Origin: an uncultured Prolixibacteraceae bacterium
GTDB taxonomy: Bacteria > Bacteroidota > Bacteroidia > Bacteroidales > Prolixibacteraceae
Direction of reading: 5' to 3'
Assembly: GCA_913063265.1 (NCBI GenBank)
Contig: CAJXZG010000037.1
Span: forward strand, 1 to 47,941
DNA length: 47,941 nt
Shown here: piece after piece, positions 39,589-47,941 of the stretch
How positions within the stretch are numbered: position 1 is the stretch's first letter
Layout of the letters: every line of letters starts with the position of its first letter
Notes under the pieces: model-generated
Told to the model about the DNA's origin: nothing
Database searches by the model: none
The model's input: the letters and a program-made list of their open reading frames with translations, nothing else
Position numbers and translations under genes: made by a program

Positions 39589-40725
39589 ATGAAAATTGAG
39601 AAACCATTTACACCATTTCCTTCAGTTGGATATTTTGGCCCCGAGTATTTTTGCGATAGAGAAAAAGAAACCGAAACTCTGGTTGGTAATATTAAAGGTG
39701 GCCAATCTACCACACTTGTTTCAATACGAAGAATTGGTAAAACAGGCTTAATAAAACATTTACAACATCGAATAAGAAAGGATTTCATTTGTATATATGT
39801 AGATATTCTACCCACTGAAAATAGTATTGATTTTTTAAATGCCTTAGCCACCGCTATTCTTAATTCCGTTCCCGAAAAAACCAACATTGGAGCAAAAATC
39901 TGGAAGTTTATTCAAACACTTCGCCCGGTAATCAGCTATGATTCTTTATCCGGATCGCCCAATGTTTCATTTAATGTTCAGCCTAAAGAAAGTGAACGTC
40001 ATATTGAAAATCTTTTGGCTTTTCTGGAACAACAAGAAAAACCGGTGGTATTTGCCATCGATGAATTTCAGCAAATACTTGAATATCCTGAAAAAAATAT
40101 GGAAGCATGGTTGCGTACAATTGTTCAACAACTAAAAAATATTGTTTTTATTTTTTCCGGTAGTCAGCCTCATTTAATGCACGAAATGTTTGCTAATCCT
40201 TCAAAACCCTTTTTTCGAAGTACAGTATTTCTTCAATTAGAAAAAATTGAAGCAAGTGTTTACCAAAAGTTTATACTTCAAAAGTTTACCGATGCCAAAA
40301 AAGAAATATCTGAAAAAGTTGCTTTGGAAATATTAACCTGGACCAATGTTCATACCTATTTTGTTCAACTTTTATGTAATCGTGTTTTTGTTAATTCCGA
40401 AGAAAAAGTAACGACTGAAATCTGGCAAAACGTGGCTCAAAAAATGCTTGAGGAACAGCAAGCTTTGTTTTTAGGATATAGAAACATCTTAACAGGAGAA
40501 CAATGGAAACTGCTAAAAGCCATTGCTAAAGAAGGTCAAACTTATTTGTTAACCTCCAAAAACTTTGTTCAAAAATATACCTTAGGAAGTCCGGCAACCG
40601 TATTACGGTCCTTAAAATCGTTGCAAAAGAAAAGCTTTATTTATAAACAGTTCGATGAAAAGGGCAATGCATATTACAGCGTTTACGATGTCCTTTTCCA
40701 ACGTTGGATTCAAAATCAATATTAA
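39589..40725 (+). CDS. STAND-like AAA ATPase with C-terminal winged helix
   Basis: A 378-residue ATPase of the archaeal-type/AAA_ATPase_2 group common in Bacteroidota. The Walker A-like motif is SIRRIGKTGL (K51-T52), Walker B is VVFAIDEFQ (D158-E159), and the sensor is IVFIFSGSQPHLM. The end is a winged-helix domain (about 300-378: LTGEQWKLLKAIAKEGQTYL, ATVLRSLKSLQKKSFIYKQF) that may bind DNA. The start codon lies directly after four palindromic TTACATTTTGTAA repeats, so the protein may control its own promoter. Family members are often lone accessory genes suspected to act in defence or stress. It is 2 bp before lplA, but the two gene types differ, so co-transcription does not imply a shared function. 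Confidence 0.85.
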   Translation: MKIEKPFTPFPSVGYFGPEYFCDREKETETLVGNIKGGQSTTLVSIRRIGKTGLIKHLQHRIRKDFICIYVDILPTENSIDFLNALATAILNSVPEKTNIGAKIWKFIQTLRPVISYDSLSGSPNVSFNVQPKESERHIENLLAFLEQQEKPVVFAIDEFQQILEYPEKNMEAWLRTIVQQLKNIVFIFSGSQPHLMHEMFANPSKPFFRSTVFLQLEKIEASVYQKFILQKFTDAKKEISEKVALEILTWTNVHTYFVQLLCNRVFVNSEEKVTTEIWQNVAQKMLEEQQALFLGYRNILTGEQWKLLKAIAKEGQTYLLTSKNFVQKYTLGSPATVLRSLKSLQKKSFIYKQFDEKGNAYYSVYDVLFQRWIQNQY

Positions 40726-40727
40726 CC

Positions 40728-41675
40728 ATGCTTTGTATAAACCTAAAAAATACCAATCCTTTCTTTTGTCTGGCAGCTGAAGAATATCTGTTAAAAAATT
40801 TTTCCGAAGATATATTTATGCTTTGGAGGAGCGAAAACACGGTGGTTGTGGGCAAACACCAAAATGCCCTGGCCGAAATAAATTATCCCTATGTTCGCGA
40901 AAAAAACATTACAGTTGCTCGCAGAATTTCGGGAGGTGGAACAGTAGTTCACGACAATGGAAATGTAAACTTTACATTCATTAAAAATGTTAAAAGTCCG
41001 GCAGAAATTTCGTTTAAACTGTTTACCGAGCCGGTTGTTGAAGCACTGGCAAAACTGGGAATCAAAGCCACCACTTCAGGAAGAAATGATTTGCTAATCG
41101 AGGATTTAAAAATATCAGGTAACGCAGAGCATGTTTATAAAAACCGGGTTTTGCATCATGGTACTTTACTTTTCGATTCGGATTTAAATAACCTTGGAAA
41201 GGCAATAAAAGTAGTTCCGGGAAAATATGAAAGTAAGGCTGTTCAATCCAACCGAAGCAAGGTGGCCAATATTTCCGGTTTTTTGAAAAATAAAATGAAA
41301 ATCCAGGAATTTATTCATTTCCTTTTGGATGTTCAGCTAAGAAAAGATGGAAATACAAAATTCAGTTTGAATGATTTGGATTCAGAAATCATTCAGAAAT
41401 TAGCGTTCGAAAAATTCGAAACATGGGATTGGCGCTGGGGATATTCGCCTAAATACACTTTTAAAAACAAGGTTGAAATTGAAGGAAAAATACTGCAAAT
41501 TAAATTAAATGTAAAAAAAGGAATAATTGAAAAATGTATCCTTTCTGGTACATACTTTACTGAGGAAGAGAGGATTTTAATTAGTCAAAATTTGTCAGGC
41601 AAAAAGCATACTTTTGAAGATTTACAAAATATTCTTCAAACTGATTCAAGGGAGTTACTCTATTCCTTTTTTTGA
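40728..41675 (+). CDS. lplA: Lipoate-protein ligase A
   Basis: A 315-residue ligase that activates free lipoate with ATP and attaches it to the lipoyl domains of dehydrogenase complexes or GcvH. The signature RRISGGGTVVHDNGNVNFTF (65-84) includes the lipoate-loop residues, and SGNAEHVYKNRVLHHGTLLF carries the second conserved segment. The C-terminal region (KKGIIEKCILSGTYFTEEER) is the small LplA accessory domain. The ATG at 40728 is used because residues from the earlier frame start at 40704 overlap the ATPase gene and are unconserved. It lies 2 bp after the ATPase stop and converges on the GH30 gene. Confidence 0.92.
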   Translation: MLCINLKNTNPFFCLAAEEYLLKNFSEDIFMLWRSENTVVVGKHQNALAEINYPYVREKNITVARRISGGGTVVHDNGNVNFTFIKNVKSPAEISFKLFTEPVVEALAKLGIKATTSGRNDLLIEDLKISGNAEHVYKNRVLHHGTLLFDSDLNNLGKAIKVVPGKYESKAVQSNRSKVANISGFLKNKMKIQEFIHFLLDVQLRKDGNTKFSLNDLDSEIIQKLAFEKFETWDWRWGYSPKYTFKNKVEIEGKILQIKLNVKKGIIEKCILSGTYFTEEERILISQNLSGKKHTFEDLQNILQTDSRELLYSFF

Positions 41676-41686
41676 TTAACCTAAGT

Positions 41687-43354
41687 TTATTCTTTGATTA
41701 ACATTTTCCCTGTTGCACTTTTTCCCGCAGAACTGCTTAATCGGTAAATATAAAATCCCGATTTTAATTCATTTCTTTTAAAAGTGAACATGTGTTTTCC
41801 ATTTGAAAAATAACCCAGGTCCTTTTCAGATAGTTTTTTCCCGTTAATGTCGTAAACTTCAAAAGAAAAATGCCCCGGATTTTTTACGGTAAAAGCGATT
41901 TGAGTATGTTGGGTGAAAGGATTTGGAAAATTATTTAATTCAATATCATTCCCGAAATCATTCGCACTTATTTCATTGTTTGAAGTATTTATACTTGTTA
42001 GTCTTAAATCAAGCGTATTTATTGATTTTGGAGGCACAACAAACATTGTATCTGTGAGGTAATCCGTGGTAATAAAATCTGTATCTTCAGTTGTTGAATA
42101 TGCTGTTGCATTAAGAATCTCAAAACCCGGTACCTGAACTTTAATTTTTAAAGTATCTGTTGCAGATCTATTGATTAGCACCATAGATGCCGAATCTGAA
42201 GTTGAACTTATAAAAGCAGTTGAACGAATATTTCCGCTATTTAATGAAGTACTGATTCTTTGCCATCCGGGATGAATAAATGCCGAATAATGTTTAAACA
42301 CATAAAAATCTTTTGTGCGGTTATAACCCACAGAATTTTCCCATTTTGAACGATCCCAGGGAAAATGCAGATTCACCAATCCTCCTTCACTCCAAATCAA
42401 ATCCCAGTATAAATAAGCACTTACATTTTCCTGTTCCAGCGATTGAAAAATCATTCCTGCCAAAACAAACCATTCGGCACGCGAATACTCGGTTTGAAAA
42501 TGAGGAATATCAGGATGGTATTTTCCTACTTTTGCATAGTTGGAAGACGTAAAAGGATCATCTTTTACCGTCCCGCTTTCAGCACCATGATATAAATGAT
42601 GACTGATAGCATGTATTTTTTTACGGTCGAGAACATTTACATAATTTTCTACGGCATTATAACCAATACCAACACATTCGGGCCCAACAAACAAGGGTGG
42701 ATTTTCACGTTGGATTACTGAATCGTAAACAGCGTTAAGTGCTTTATTATAACCCGCAATTGTATCCGAACTTGTAATTCTTTCCGAAGGTCTGAATAGG
42801 CAACTTTCCCAGGATGCTTTAAAATCAGGTTCGTTTTGAATGCTGATGTATTTAGGAAAAATACCGTTTTTGTTGTAATCATCCAGGGATTCGTTCCACC
42901 ACTCGGCAAAAGAAACATAATCAAATTCCACTTTGCCATTGTTGACAGTATATCTTAAAGTACCACCGTTTTTTCTGTCGTTGTTACTTTTGAATGAGGC
43001 TGGTGGCCCCCAGGAAGAAACCAGCACATCAATAGGATGTCCCAAAGACTTTTCGGCTGCAGTAACAAATGTTTTTGCCCTTCCAATCATTCCGGAATCA
43101 TACCCGTATGCATTCCGAAATCTGAGAATATCCAGACTCAATTCCTTAAAAATTACATCGTATATCTGTGCTTTATTAGGATGAGCAATCAGCCAATTCT
43201 CATAATATGCCAGGGCAGCACCAAAACCAGTAATCGTTTGATGAGTATCTTCTGTTTGCAATTCAATTGTCTGTTCAATTAGTTGGGCTTTTGCCGGAAA
43301 GACTGAAAAAAAAAGCAGGATTAAGGCCGGTATGATTGTTGATTTTTTATTCAT
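41687..43354 (-). CDS. GH30-type glycoside hydrolase with T9SS sorting domain
   Basis: A 555-residue secreted enzyme with signal peptide about 1-23 (FPAKAQ). The clan GH-A barrel spans about 30-380, with ITGFGAALAYYENW, the acid/base motif SIQNEPDF (Glu175) and the nucleophile FQTEYS (Glu289), plus the GH30 beta side-domain (about 380-455). The C-terminal 75 residues (NNFPNPFTQHTQIAFTVKNP through SATGKMLIKE) are a type A Por-secretion (T9SS) sorting domain. GH30 members attack glucuronoxylan, beta-glucans or galactans. The ATG at 43354 is chosen because a signal peptide follows directly. The subfamily is uncertain. It is convergent to lplA. Confidence 0.9.
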   Translation of the reverse strand: MNKKSTIIPALILLFFSVFPAKAQLIEQTIELQTEDTHQTITGFGAALAYYENWLIAHPNKAQIYDVIFKELSLDILRFRNAYGYDSGMIGRAKTFVTAAEKSLGHPIDVLVSSWGPPASFKSNNDRKNGGTLRYTVNNGKVEFDYVSFAEWWNESLDDYNKNGIFPKYISIQNEPDFKASWESCLFRPSERITSSDTIAGYNKALNAVYDSVIQRENPPLFVGPECVGIGYNAVENYVNVLDRKKIHAISHHLYHGAESGTVKDDPFTSSNYAKVGKYHPDIPHFQTEYSRAEWFVLAGMIFQSLEQENVSAYLYWDLIWSEGGLVNLHFPWDRSKWENSVGYNRTKDFYVFKHYSAFIHPGWQRISTSLNSGNIRSTAFISSTSDSASMVLINRSATDTLKIKVQVPGFEILNATAYSTTEDTDFITTDYLTDTMFVVPPKSINTLDLRLTSINTSNNEISANDFGNDIELNNFPNPFTQHTQIAFTVKNPGHFSFEVYDINGKKLSEKDLGYFSNGKHMFTFKRNELKSGFYIYRLSSSAGKSATGKMLIKE

Positions 43355-43465
43355 TACTTGCAAATTCAAAATATTTGAGCGCTTAAAAATAATAGAAGAA
43401 ATTGAATACAAAAATAAATTGGGCCGGGAGTTGAAATGTTAAAAAGAAGTTTATAAATATGATCA

Positions 43466-43500
43466 AAAACGCCGAAGCAAAATCGCCCGGCGTTTAAAAT
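43466..43500 (-). terminator. Intrinsic terminator after the TrpB-like gene
   Basis: On the minus strand AAACGCC pairs with GGCGTTT around a 15-base loop (itself G/C-rich) and is followed by a T-rich run. It ends the minus-strand transcript of the downstream-oriented trpB-like gene. Confidence 0.7.
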
Positions 43501-43517
43501 ATTGTGTTTGATAGTTA

Positions 43518-44894
43518 TTATTTAGGAAGAGGATATCCTTTTAATTTTTCCAGGTTTGTAGCAATTTCTGATTCAGGATATTCGTAATCTGTAAGTTCGC
43601 CACCTAAATATTTATTGTAGCCGACCAAATCCATTAATCCGTGACCGCTAAAGTTGAAAAGTATGGTTTTTTCTTTGCCTTCTTCTTTTGCTTTTTTAGC
43701 TTCCCGAATTGTTGCTGCAATGGCATGAGTGGTTTCCGGTGCAGGTATAATTCCCTCTGTTTTCGAGAACAATAAACCGGCTTCAAAACATTCGCTTTGG
43801 TGTATCGCCTGAGCTTCCATTAGTCCATCACGAAGGGCTGCACTTACAAGTGGAGACATACCATGATAACGTAATCCACCGGCATGAATTGGAGCAGGAA
43901 TAAAATTATGTCCTAAACTATGCATCGGCAAAAGCGGAGTCATTTGAGCCACATCACCGTTATCATAAATAAATGGTGCTTTTGTTAAAGTGGGGCAGCT
44001 AAATGGTTCTGCTCCAATAATCTGAATATTGGCACCGTTTATTTTTTCGTACATAAAAGGGAAAGAAATACCTGCAAAGTTACTGCCGCCGCCACAACAT
44101 CCGATCACAACATCTGGATTTTTAATTCCAACTTTTGCCAATTGTTTTTTAGCTTCAAGGCCTATTATTGTTTGGTGCAACATCACATGGTTTAATACTG
44201 AGCCTAAAGAGTAGCGGGTTTCTCCGCTTTCATCTGTAACCGCAGCTTCAACTGCTTCGGAAATGGCAATTCCTAAACTTCCCGGAGTATCCGGAAATTC
44301 AGCTAAAATATTTCGTCCGGCCTGAGTTTCGGTACTTGGACTTGCAATACAATTTCCACCCCAGGTTTCCATCATCATTTTTCGGAATGGCTTTTGGTCG
44401 AAACTGACACGAACCATAAAAACTTTACATTCGATTCCGCCAATTTGAGCACAAGCATAAGACAATGCACTACCCCATTGACCGGCTCCTGTTTCAGTAG
44501 TTAATTTTTTGATTCCGAATTCTTTGTTATACCATGCCTGGGCAACAGCGGTATTTGGTTTATGACTTCCGGCCGGAGAAACACCTTCGTTTTTATAATA
44601 TATTTTAGCAGGTGTTCCCAAAGCAGCTTCCAGTTCATAAGCACGAATCAGCGGACTTGGCCTCCATTGTTTTAATATATCCTGAATGGGCACAGGTATG
44701 TCAATCCATCTTTCAGGACTAACTTCCTGCTCAATCAGGTTCATCGGAAATACGGGTGCAAGCATTTCCGGGCCTACAGGATTTCCATCAGGTCCCAACG
44801 GTGGATTCAGAGGTGTTGGAAGGTCGGGAGTAAGGTTATACCATTGTTTTGGCATTTCCGACTCATCTAAAAAAATCTTTTTTATTCTTGCCAT
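43518..44894 (-). CDS. trpB: TrpB2-type tryptophan synthase beta-like enzyme
   Basis: A 458-residue PLP enzyme of the longer TrpB2 group, which adds indole to serine or O-phosphoserine. [16 protein letters not shown] holds the PLP lysine (K112), [17 protein letters not shown] marks the substrate loop, and [12 protein letters not shown] is the phosphate-binding glycine loop. The N-terminal extension of about 70 residues ([13 protein letters not shown]) is typical of TrpB2. No trpA follows, as usual for TrpB2. It is transcribed alone, followed by a terminator and preceded by a 439-bp region with repeats and two stem-loops. A Trp-rich mini-ORF lies upstream (listed separately). It may salvage indole. 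Confidence 0.93.
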   Translation of the reverse strand: MARIKKIFLDESEMPKQWYNLTPDLPTPLNPPLGPDGNPVGPEMLAPVFPMNLIEQEVSPERWIDIPVPIQDILKQWRPSPLIRAYELEAALGTPAKIYYKNEGVSPAGSHKPNTAVAQAWYNKEFGIKKLTTETGAGQWGSALSYACAQIGGIECKVFMVRVSFDQKPFRKMMMETWGGNCIASPSTETQAGRNILAEFPDTPGSLGIAISEAVEAAVTDESGETRYSLGSVLNHVMLHQTIIGLEAKKQLAKVGIKNPDVVIGCCGGGSNFAGISFPFMYEKINGANIQIIGAEPFSCPTLTKAPFIYDNGDVAQMTPLLPMHSLGHNFIPAPIHAGGLRYHGMSPLVSAALRDGLMEAQAIHQSECFEAGLLFSKTEGIIPAPETTHAIAATIREAKKAKEEGKEKTILFNFSGHGLMDLVGYNKYLGGELTDYEYPESEIATNLEKLKGYPLPK

Positions 44895-44944
44895 GATTTG
44901 AAGTTTTTGATTATAGTTTATTCTTGTTTTATTCTGTTTAAGTT

Positions 44945-45061
44945 TCCTCGCTTTGCTCGGAATGACAATTTAAATTGTGAGGAAGAGTATCGCTGAGCAG
45001 ATTTGCTGCCCAGCGATACTCCCTGAAAATAACTAACCTGTCATTCCGAACGTAGTGAGGA
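44945..45061. repeat. Inverted pair of dispersed TGTCATTC element
   Basis: TCCTCGCTTTGCTCGGAATGACA (left arm, 44945-44967) is the inverted, slightly diverged match of the right arm at 45039-45061. Between them GAGTATCGCTG and CAGCGATACTC (44985-45021) form another perfect stem. The whole unit is about 117 bp, like a small palindromic mobile element. Confidence 0.75.
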
Positions 45062-45092
45062 ATTTGTTTTTTATATTTCTATTTAAAACGAA

Positions 45093-45130
45093 AAAAGGGA
45101 TTTAGTGCAAAAACGCACCAAATCCCTTTT
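45093..45130 (-). terminator. Strong terminator hairpin
   Basis: Arms AAAAGGGATTT..GTGC and GCAC..AAATCCCTTTT pair around a short loop, with a T-run on the minus strand after the stem. It lies 6 bp beyond the stop of the Trp-rich mini-ORF. Confidence 0.82.
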
Positions 45131-45136
45131 CCCGGA

Positions 45137-45226
45137 CTATGTCCATAAAATAATATGACTTTCTCGCGCTTCCATTTTTACATTGCGCCAGTTCCATTCT
45201 TTTCCGTATATGGGTTCTTTATACAT
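45137..45226 (-). CDS. Possible Trp-rich leader peptide
   Basis: A 29-codon frame from ATG to TAG with three tryptophan codons (two in the motif KEWNWRN, one next to the end, ILWT). It is located right before a strong terminator and upstream of the trpB-like gene in the same direction. The frame also stays open upstream of this ATG (LFDCEKIIISFTNLNFKEM), so it could instead be the tail of another small protein. The layout recalls a transcription attenuator, but no antiterminator pairing was established. Confidence 0.3.
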   Translation of the reverse strand: MYKEPIYGKEWNWRNVKMEARESHIILWT

Positions 45227-45333
45227 TTCTTTAAAATTCAGGTTCGTAAAACTAATTATAATTTTTTCACAATCAAACAATTCCCTTTTTTTAGAGAAAT
45301 ATAGAATGGTTTTTAATTGGCTACAGACAACTT

Positions 45334-47941
45334 CTAAGGTTGTAGTATAAAATTTCCGGTATAAACTTTATTGTCCAGAATTGCCCTGTAAAAAAATACA
45401 CCGGAGCCCAATTCACCTTTTTTATAAATATATTCATTACTACCTTGTTCTGATTTTACCTGCTTACCTGTCGAATCGTGCACTGTTATATCAAAAGATT
45501 TACCTGATGAAACCAATTTTATAGTAACATTATTTGCCGATGGATTAGGGTAACAAATTATGTGATTTTCATCTTGTAAAAACCGACTGAAAGTAATGCT
45601 CCAGTCTTTTACCATTTCTACAGCGTACCAAAGCGTTTTATCCACACCTGAATTTAGTTTTACATTTGAAAAACCTGAATCATCGCTTACAAAATATTTG
45701 GCTTTAGATTCAATCCGATTACCCTTCGTATCAAGAGGTGTTACCTTTAATCCGGCAGCTTTATTTTTTAATTTTATAGAAATTGACTGTGGGGCGATTA
45801 ATGTTGGATTTCTCCCCCAGTTGTTATGAACTGTTGTGGTTCCATCCCAAATCATGTTTGTATTTATTTGTTTTGAACCTAAAAAAAGCAAGGACTTTGA
45901 AGATTCATTAAGTGATGAATCTACCAGACTTAGCCAGGCTACTGTTCCAAAATCGGAGCCGGATTCCAGCTTCATTTGATCGGTTTCTGTACCTGAATTA
46001 TTGTTCAGTTGACCGGAAATACAACTAAATTTTGCTGTATTTATTTTAAATATTCCATTTTTATCCCATGTTATTTCACCGTTGTTTAACGAAAACGGAC
46101 TCGAAGTTACAGCCGGTATATTTCCTAAATCGGAAGGTTCATCTTCATTAAATGTAATTTCCACTTTATTGTTATAACTTAATTCTTTGGGGAAAGGCGA
46201 ATGAGTACTCCATCCGTTTTCGGCTTCGAGAGGCATCTTTAAAACATCTTCTTTTTTAAAGTTTACAGTAAAAGAATTTTCTGCTTCTGAAATTAAGTCA
46301 TTTCGGTAAGCATAAGAAAAAACCGGGAAACCTGCCATAACTGCGTGATTTCTGTGTAAATCAAAATAACCATCCAGTTTATCAGCACTCCAGTCCCAGG
46401 AGCCACTGTAGGTAAAAAACATAATTCCGTCTGCACCATTAAAGGCCAGGTACGATGTAATCATAGGAAGCATTTCTGCCTGAAACTGATTGGGATATCC
46501 GTGGTTGTATTCGCTAATTGTATATGGTTTGTTTTTTACATTTAATCCATTGAATAATCTTTCGATTGTGGTTGTAGAGCTGAGCATCATGGGCTCATTG
46601 TTAATGGTCCAGTCGGTTCCCGACCAGGGTTGATTGGGGAAATGGGGATGATCCCAGTAAGCATGATTATCCAGGTAATCCAGGGTGTTCTGTACATAAA
46701 CATCCTCGGGGCCAACATACCAGTTTGTTCCTGCAAGAGGTGCTTTTACGCCTAAGGAATCTTTTAGAAATTCCTGCATTTCTTTAAGAAAATCTATTTG
46801 TACTTCCGCATAAAAATCTGTTAAATCCATGGTACGTTGTTCGGCAAAACCATTCAATTCATGTAAGTCAAGGCGTTTTATGTTTCTGGCTTCCAGAGTT
46901 TCATGTTCCAGCAAACCATCGGTACTTGCTTTTTTATAAACCAAATCATCGATATAAAAATCGCCTACATTATTATCGAACCTAAACCATATTCTAAGGT
47001 TGTTTGTATTATTCTCGGGTGCTTTGAATGTTACCTGGTAAGACTGGTACATTGTATCAACAGTGAAATTTGCACTCATGTAACCCGTATACGGCGAATT
47101 ATTTCTTTGAAATCCGGCTGACATTTTTAAACGTGCATTTGCTTTGGCCTTAAAATGCATTTCATAAATACTGTCTTTTTGAGCCGATTGCCCAACATTT
47201 TTAAAAGTAATGTGCCATGATGCAGTTCCGTGTTTAATGGCTTTCACCAATACAGAATTATTACCTGAAACAGGATCGTTATGTAATTCGAAAGAAGCCT
47301 GAGCATCCTGATGCTCTTCCAACTGCCAGTTGTTTTTATTCAGCCCGTTTTCAAAATTATCCTGGTAAATTATATCACCTGACTTTTTCGAACTGTTCCA
47401 TACCTCGCGCAGGTTTTCTGTAGTTTTATATTTTTCGCCCAGAAAATCATGCCAGAGACTATCAAGTTCAAGGGAATATAAGGTTGGTAAACTTCCGCCT
47501 TCCGATAAGGGTTTTAACTTATCTCCATACCAGCGGCGGTATAGTGTATTTTCGTTAACTACCTCAACCATTGCCAAAACCGGATCCTCCGCCAAAGGAA
47601 TTCCGGTATAAGGATTTGTATGAGCCAATAAATCGCGTGCATATTCTTTTTCCAGCTCAATTACATAGCGATTAAAAAGGGTAATTCCCTTTCCGTAATC
47701 CTGCAGGGAATCAGCAGCATAAACACCGTCAGTTTTTTCAAATGTTCGGGAAACATTCAGATTCATATTGACATAAATACCATTTTCTTTGAGTTGGAAA
47801 ATCAGGTAATCCAAACGATCCAGCATGGTTGAATTAAAAGTTCGTGTTCCTGTAACTCCTTCAAATAAACTTCCTTTGCTCCAGGGATTATCGATATGAT
47901 GAAAGCGTATTAGGTTTATCCCCATTTTTCTCATTCTTCCC
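45334..47941 (-). CDS. Clan GH-A glycosidase with inserted CBM and T9SS domain (partial)
   Basis: The N-terminus lies outside the window, and more than 866 residues are present. From the first visible Met the TIM barrel shows MRKMGINLIRFHHID and the acid/base MVEVVNENTLY (Glu128), later the nucleophile PYTISEYNHG (Glu475). Between them, about residues 187-335, an extra beta-sandwich domain resembling CBM4/9 is nested (IIYQDNFENGLNKNNWQLEE through VGDFYIDDLVYK). The barrel is followed by beta side-domains, and the end (CYPNPSANNVTIKLVSSGKS to GNFILQP) is a T9SS type A sorting domain. The barrel is related to cellulase/GH5-GH42-like enzymes, but the family was not pinned down. It probably acts with the other secreted glycosidases. 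Confidence 0.82.
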   Translation of the reverse strand, partial: GRMRKMGINLIRFHHIDNPWSKGSLFEGVTGTRTFNSTMLDRLDYLIFQLKENGIYVNMNLNVSRTFEKTDGVYAADSLQDYGKGITLFNRYVIELEKEYARDLLAHTNPYTGIPLAEDPVLAMVEVVNENTLYRRWYGDKLKPLSEGGSLPTLYSLELDSLWHDFLGEKYKTTENLREVWNSSKKSGDIIYQDNFENGLNKNNWQLEEHQDAQASFELHNDPVSGNNSVLVKAIKHGTASWHITFKNVGQSAQKDSIYEMHFKAKANARLKMSAGFQRNNSPYTGYMSANFTVDTMYQSYQVTFKAPENNTNNLRIWFRFDNNVGDFYIDDLVYKKASTDGLLEHETLEARNIKRLDLHELNGFAEQRTMDLTDFYAEVQIDFLKEMQEFLKDSLGVKAPLAGTNWYVGPEDVYVQNTLDYLDNHAYWDHPHFPNQPWSGTDWTINNEPMMLSSTTTIERLFNGLNVKNKPYTISEYNHGYPNQFQAEMLPMITSYLAFNGADGIMFFTYSGSWDWSADKLDGYFDLHRNHAVMAGFPVFSYAYRNDLISEAENSFTVNFKKEDVLKMPLEAENGWSTHSPFPKELSYNNKVEITFNEDEPSDLGNIPAVTSSPFSLNNGEITWDKNGIFKINTAKFSCISGQLNNNSGTETDQMKLESGSDFGTVAWLSLVDSSLNESSKSLLFLGSKQINTNMIWDGTTTVHNNWGRNPTLIAPQSISIKLKNKAAGLKVTPLDTKGNRIESKAKYFVSDDSGFSNVKLNSGVDKTLWYAVEMVKDWSITFSRFLQDENHIICYPNPSANNVTIKLVSSGKSFDITVHDSTGKQVKSEQGSNEYIYKKGELGSGVFFYRAILDNKVYTGNFILQP

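Larger units (their letters stand above)
44895..45333. other. Leader-like region upstream of the TrpB-like gene
   Basis: A 439-bp region between the GH-A gene and trpB, both on the minus strand. It contains an inverted pair of the TGTCATTC element (44945-44967 and 45039-45061), a strong inner hairpin (44985-45021), a terminator hairpin (45093-45130) and the mini-ORF at 45137-45226. The terminator could simply end the GH gene, or the whole could form a trpB leader. Confidence 0.6.

Noticed and set aside
40704..40727. Alternative lplA start overlapping the ATPase gene
   Set aside because: The added residues come from the overlapping frame and are not conserved in lipoate ligases.

Overview
The window looks like a chromosome segment from a Bacteroidota bacterium, most like a marine or sediment Marinilabiliales/Prolixibacteraceae-type anaerobe or facultative anaerobe (inference). 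The evidence is an AT-rich sequence, a Bacteroidota-type promoter (TTTG, 19-nt spacer, TAGTTTTG) in front of a tRNA gene, an ECF sigma/FecR pair with STN-domain proteins, C-terminal T9SS sorting domains on secreted glycosidases, Tat-exported sugar enzymes, a red-algal-galactan-type GH117 enzyme and a sulfatase.

Layout. 1-6000 (minus strand): the start of a LolC/LolE-type permease, rbfA, and a four-gene unit read right to left: ECF sigma, FecR anti-sigma, an STN/aspartyl-protease/PDZ protein, and an STN/carboxypeptidase-regulatory-domain protein. 6111-7490: a POT/MFS-like transporter. 7528-7777: promoter, a broken tRNA 5' copy split by a palindrome, an intact tRNA-Leu(CAA) and its terminator. 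7880-13450 is an accessory zone beside that tRNA: a DUF4143 ATPase, 23-bp tandem repeats, an SDR/membrane protein/AraC cassette bracketed by a roughly 50-bp direct repeat, an orphan contractile-injection/phage tail-tube protein, and a duplicated AraC 3' end. 13494-16361 is an ArsR-controlled thiol/arsenical operon (operator, arsR, small thioredoxin, ArsF-like, ArsG-like, ArsP/YraQ-like permease).

16854-25696: an SbcD-like phosphoesterase; an ECF sigma with a zinc-finger anti-sigma partner; thioredoxin, DUF4833 and Omp85-like genes; an overlapping DinB/NRDE/papain-like trio; a MITE-like inverted-repeat element; a rhodanese-thioredoxin lipoprotein; and a LysE exporter. 25786-28052 holds a three-rhodanese protein with a single C-terminal active cysteine next to an EgtD-type histidine methyltransferase. 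This matches the anaerobic EanB/EanA ergothioneine pathway and is the most interesting functional pair in the window.

28286-47941 is a carbohydrate region: Tat-exported enolase-superfamily, sugar-isomerase-like and Gfo/Idh/MocA proteins, GH117, a GH26 gene broken by one in-frame stop, a lipoprotein, a large MG2/TonB-plug protein, a sulfatase, GH30 with a T9SS tail, and a partial GH-A glycosidase with a carbohydrate-binding module nested inside the barrel. Interspersed are an ATPase gene preceded by 14-bp palindromic repeats, lplA, and a TrpB2-type synthase with a Trp-rich mini-ORF and strong hairpins upstream. No SusC/SusD pair, integrase, complete transposase or CRISPR array was seen.
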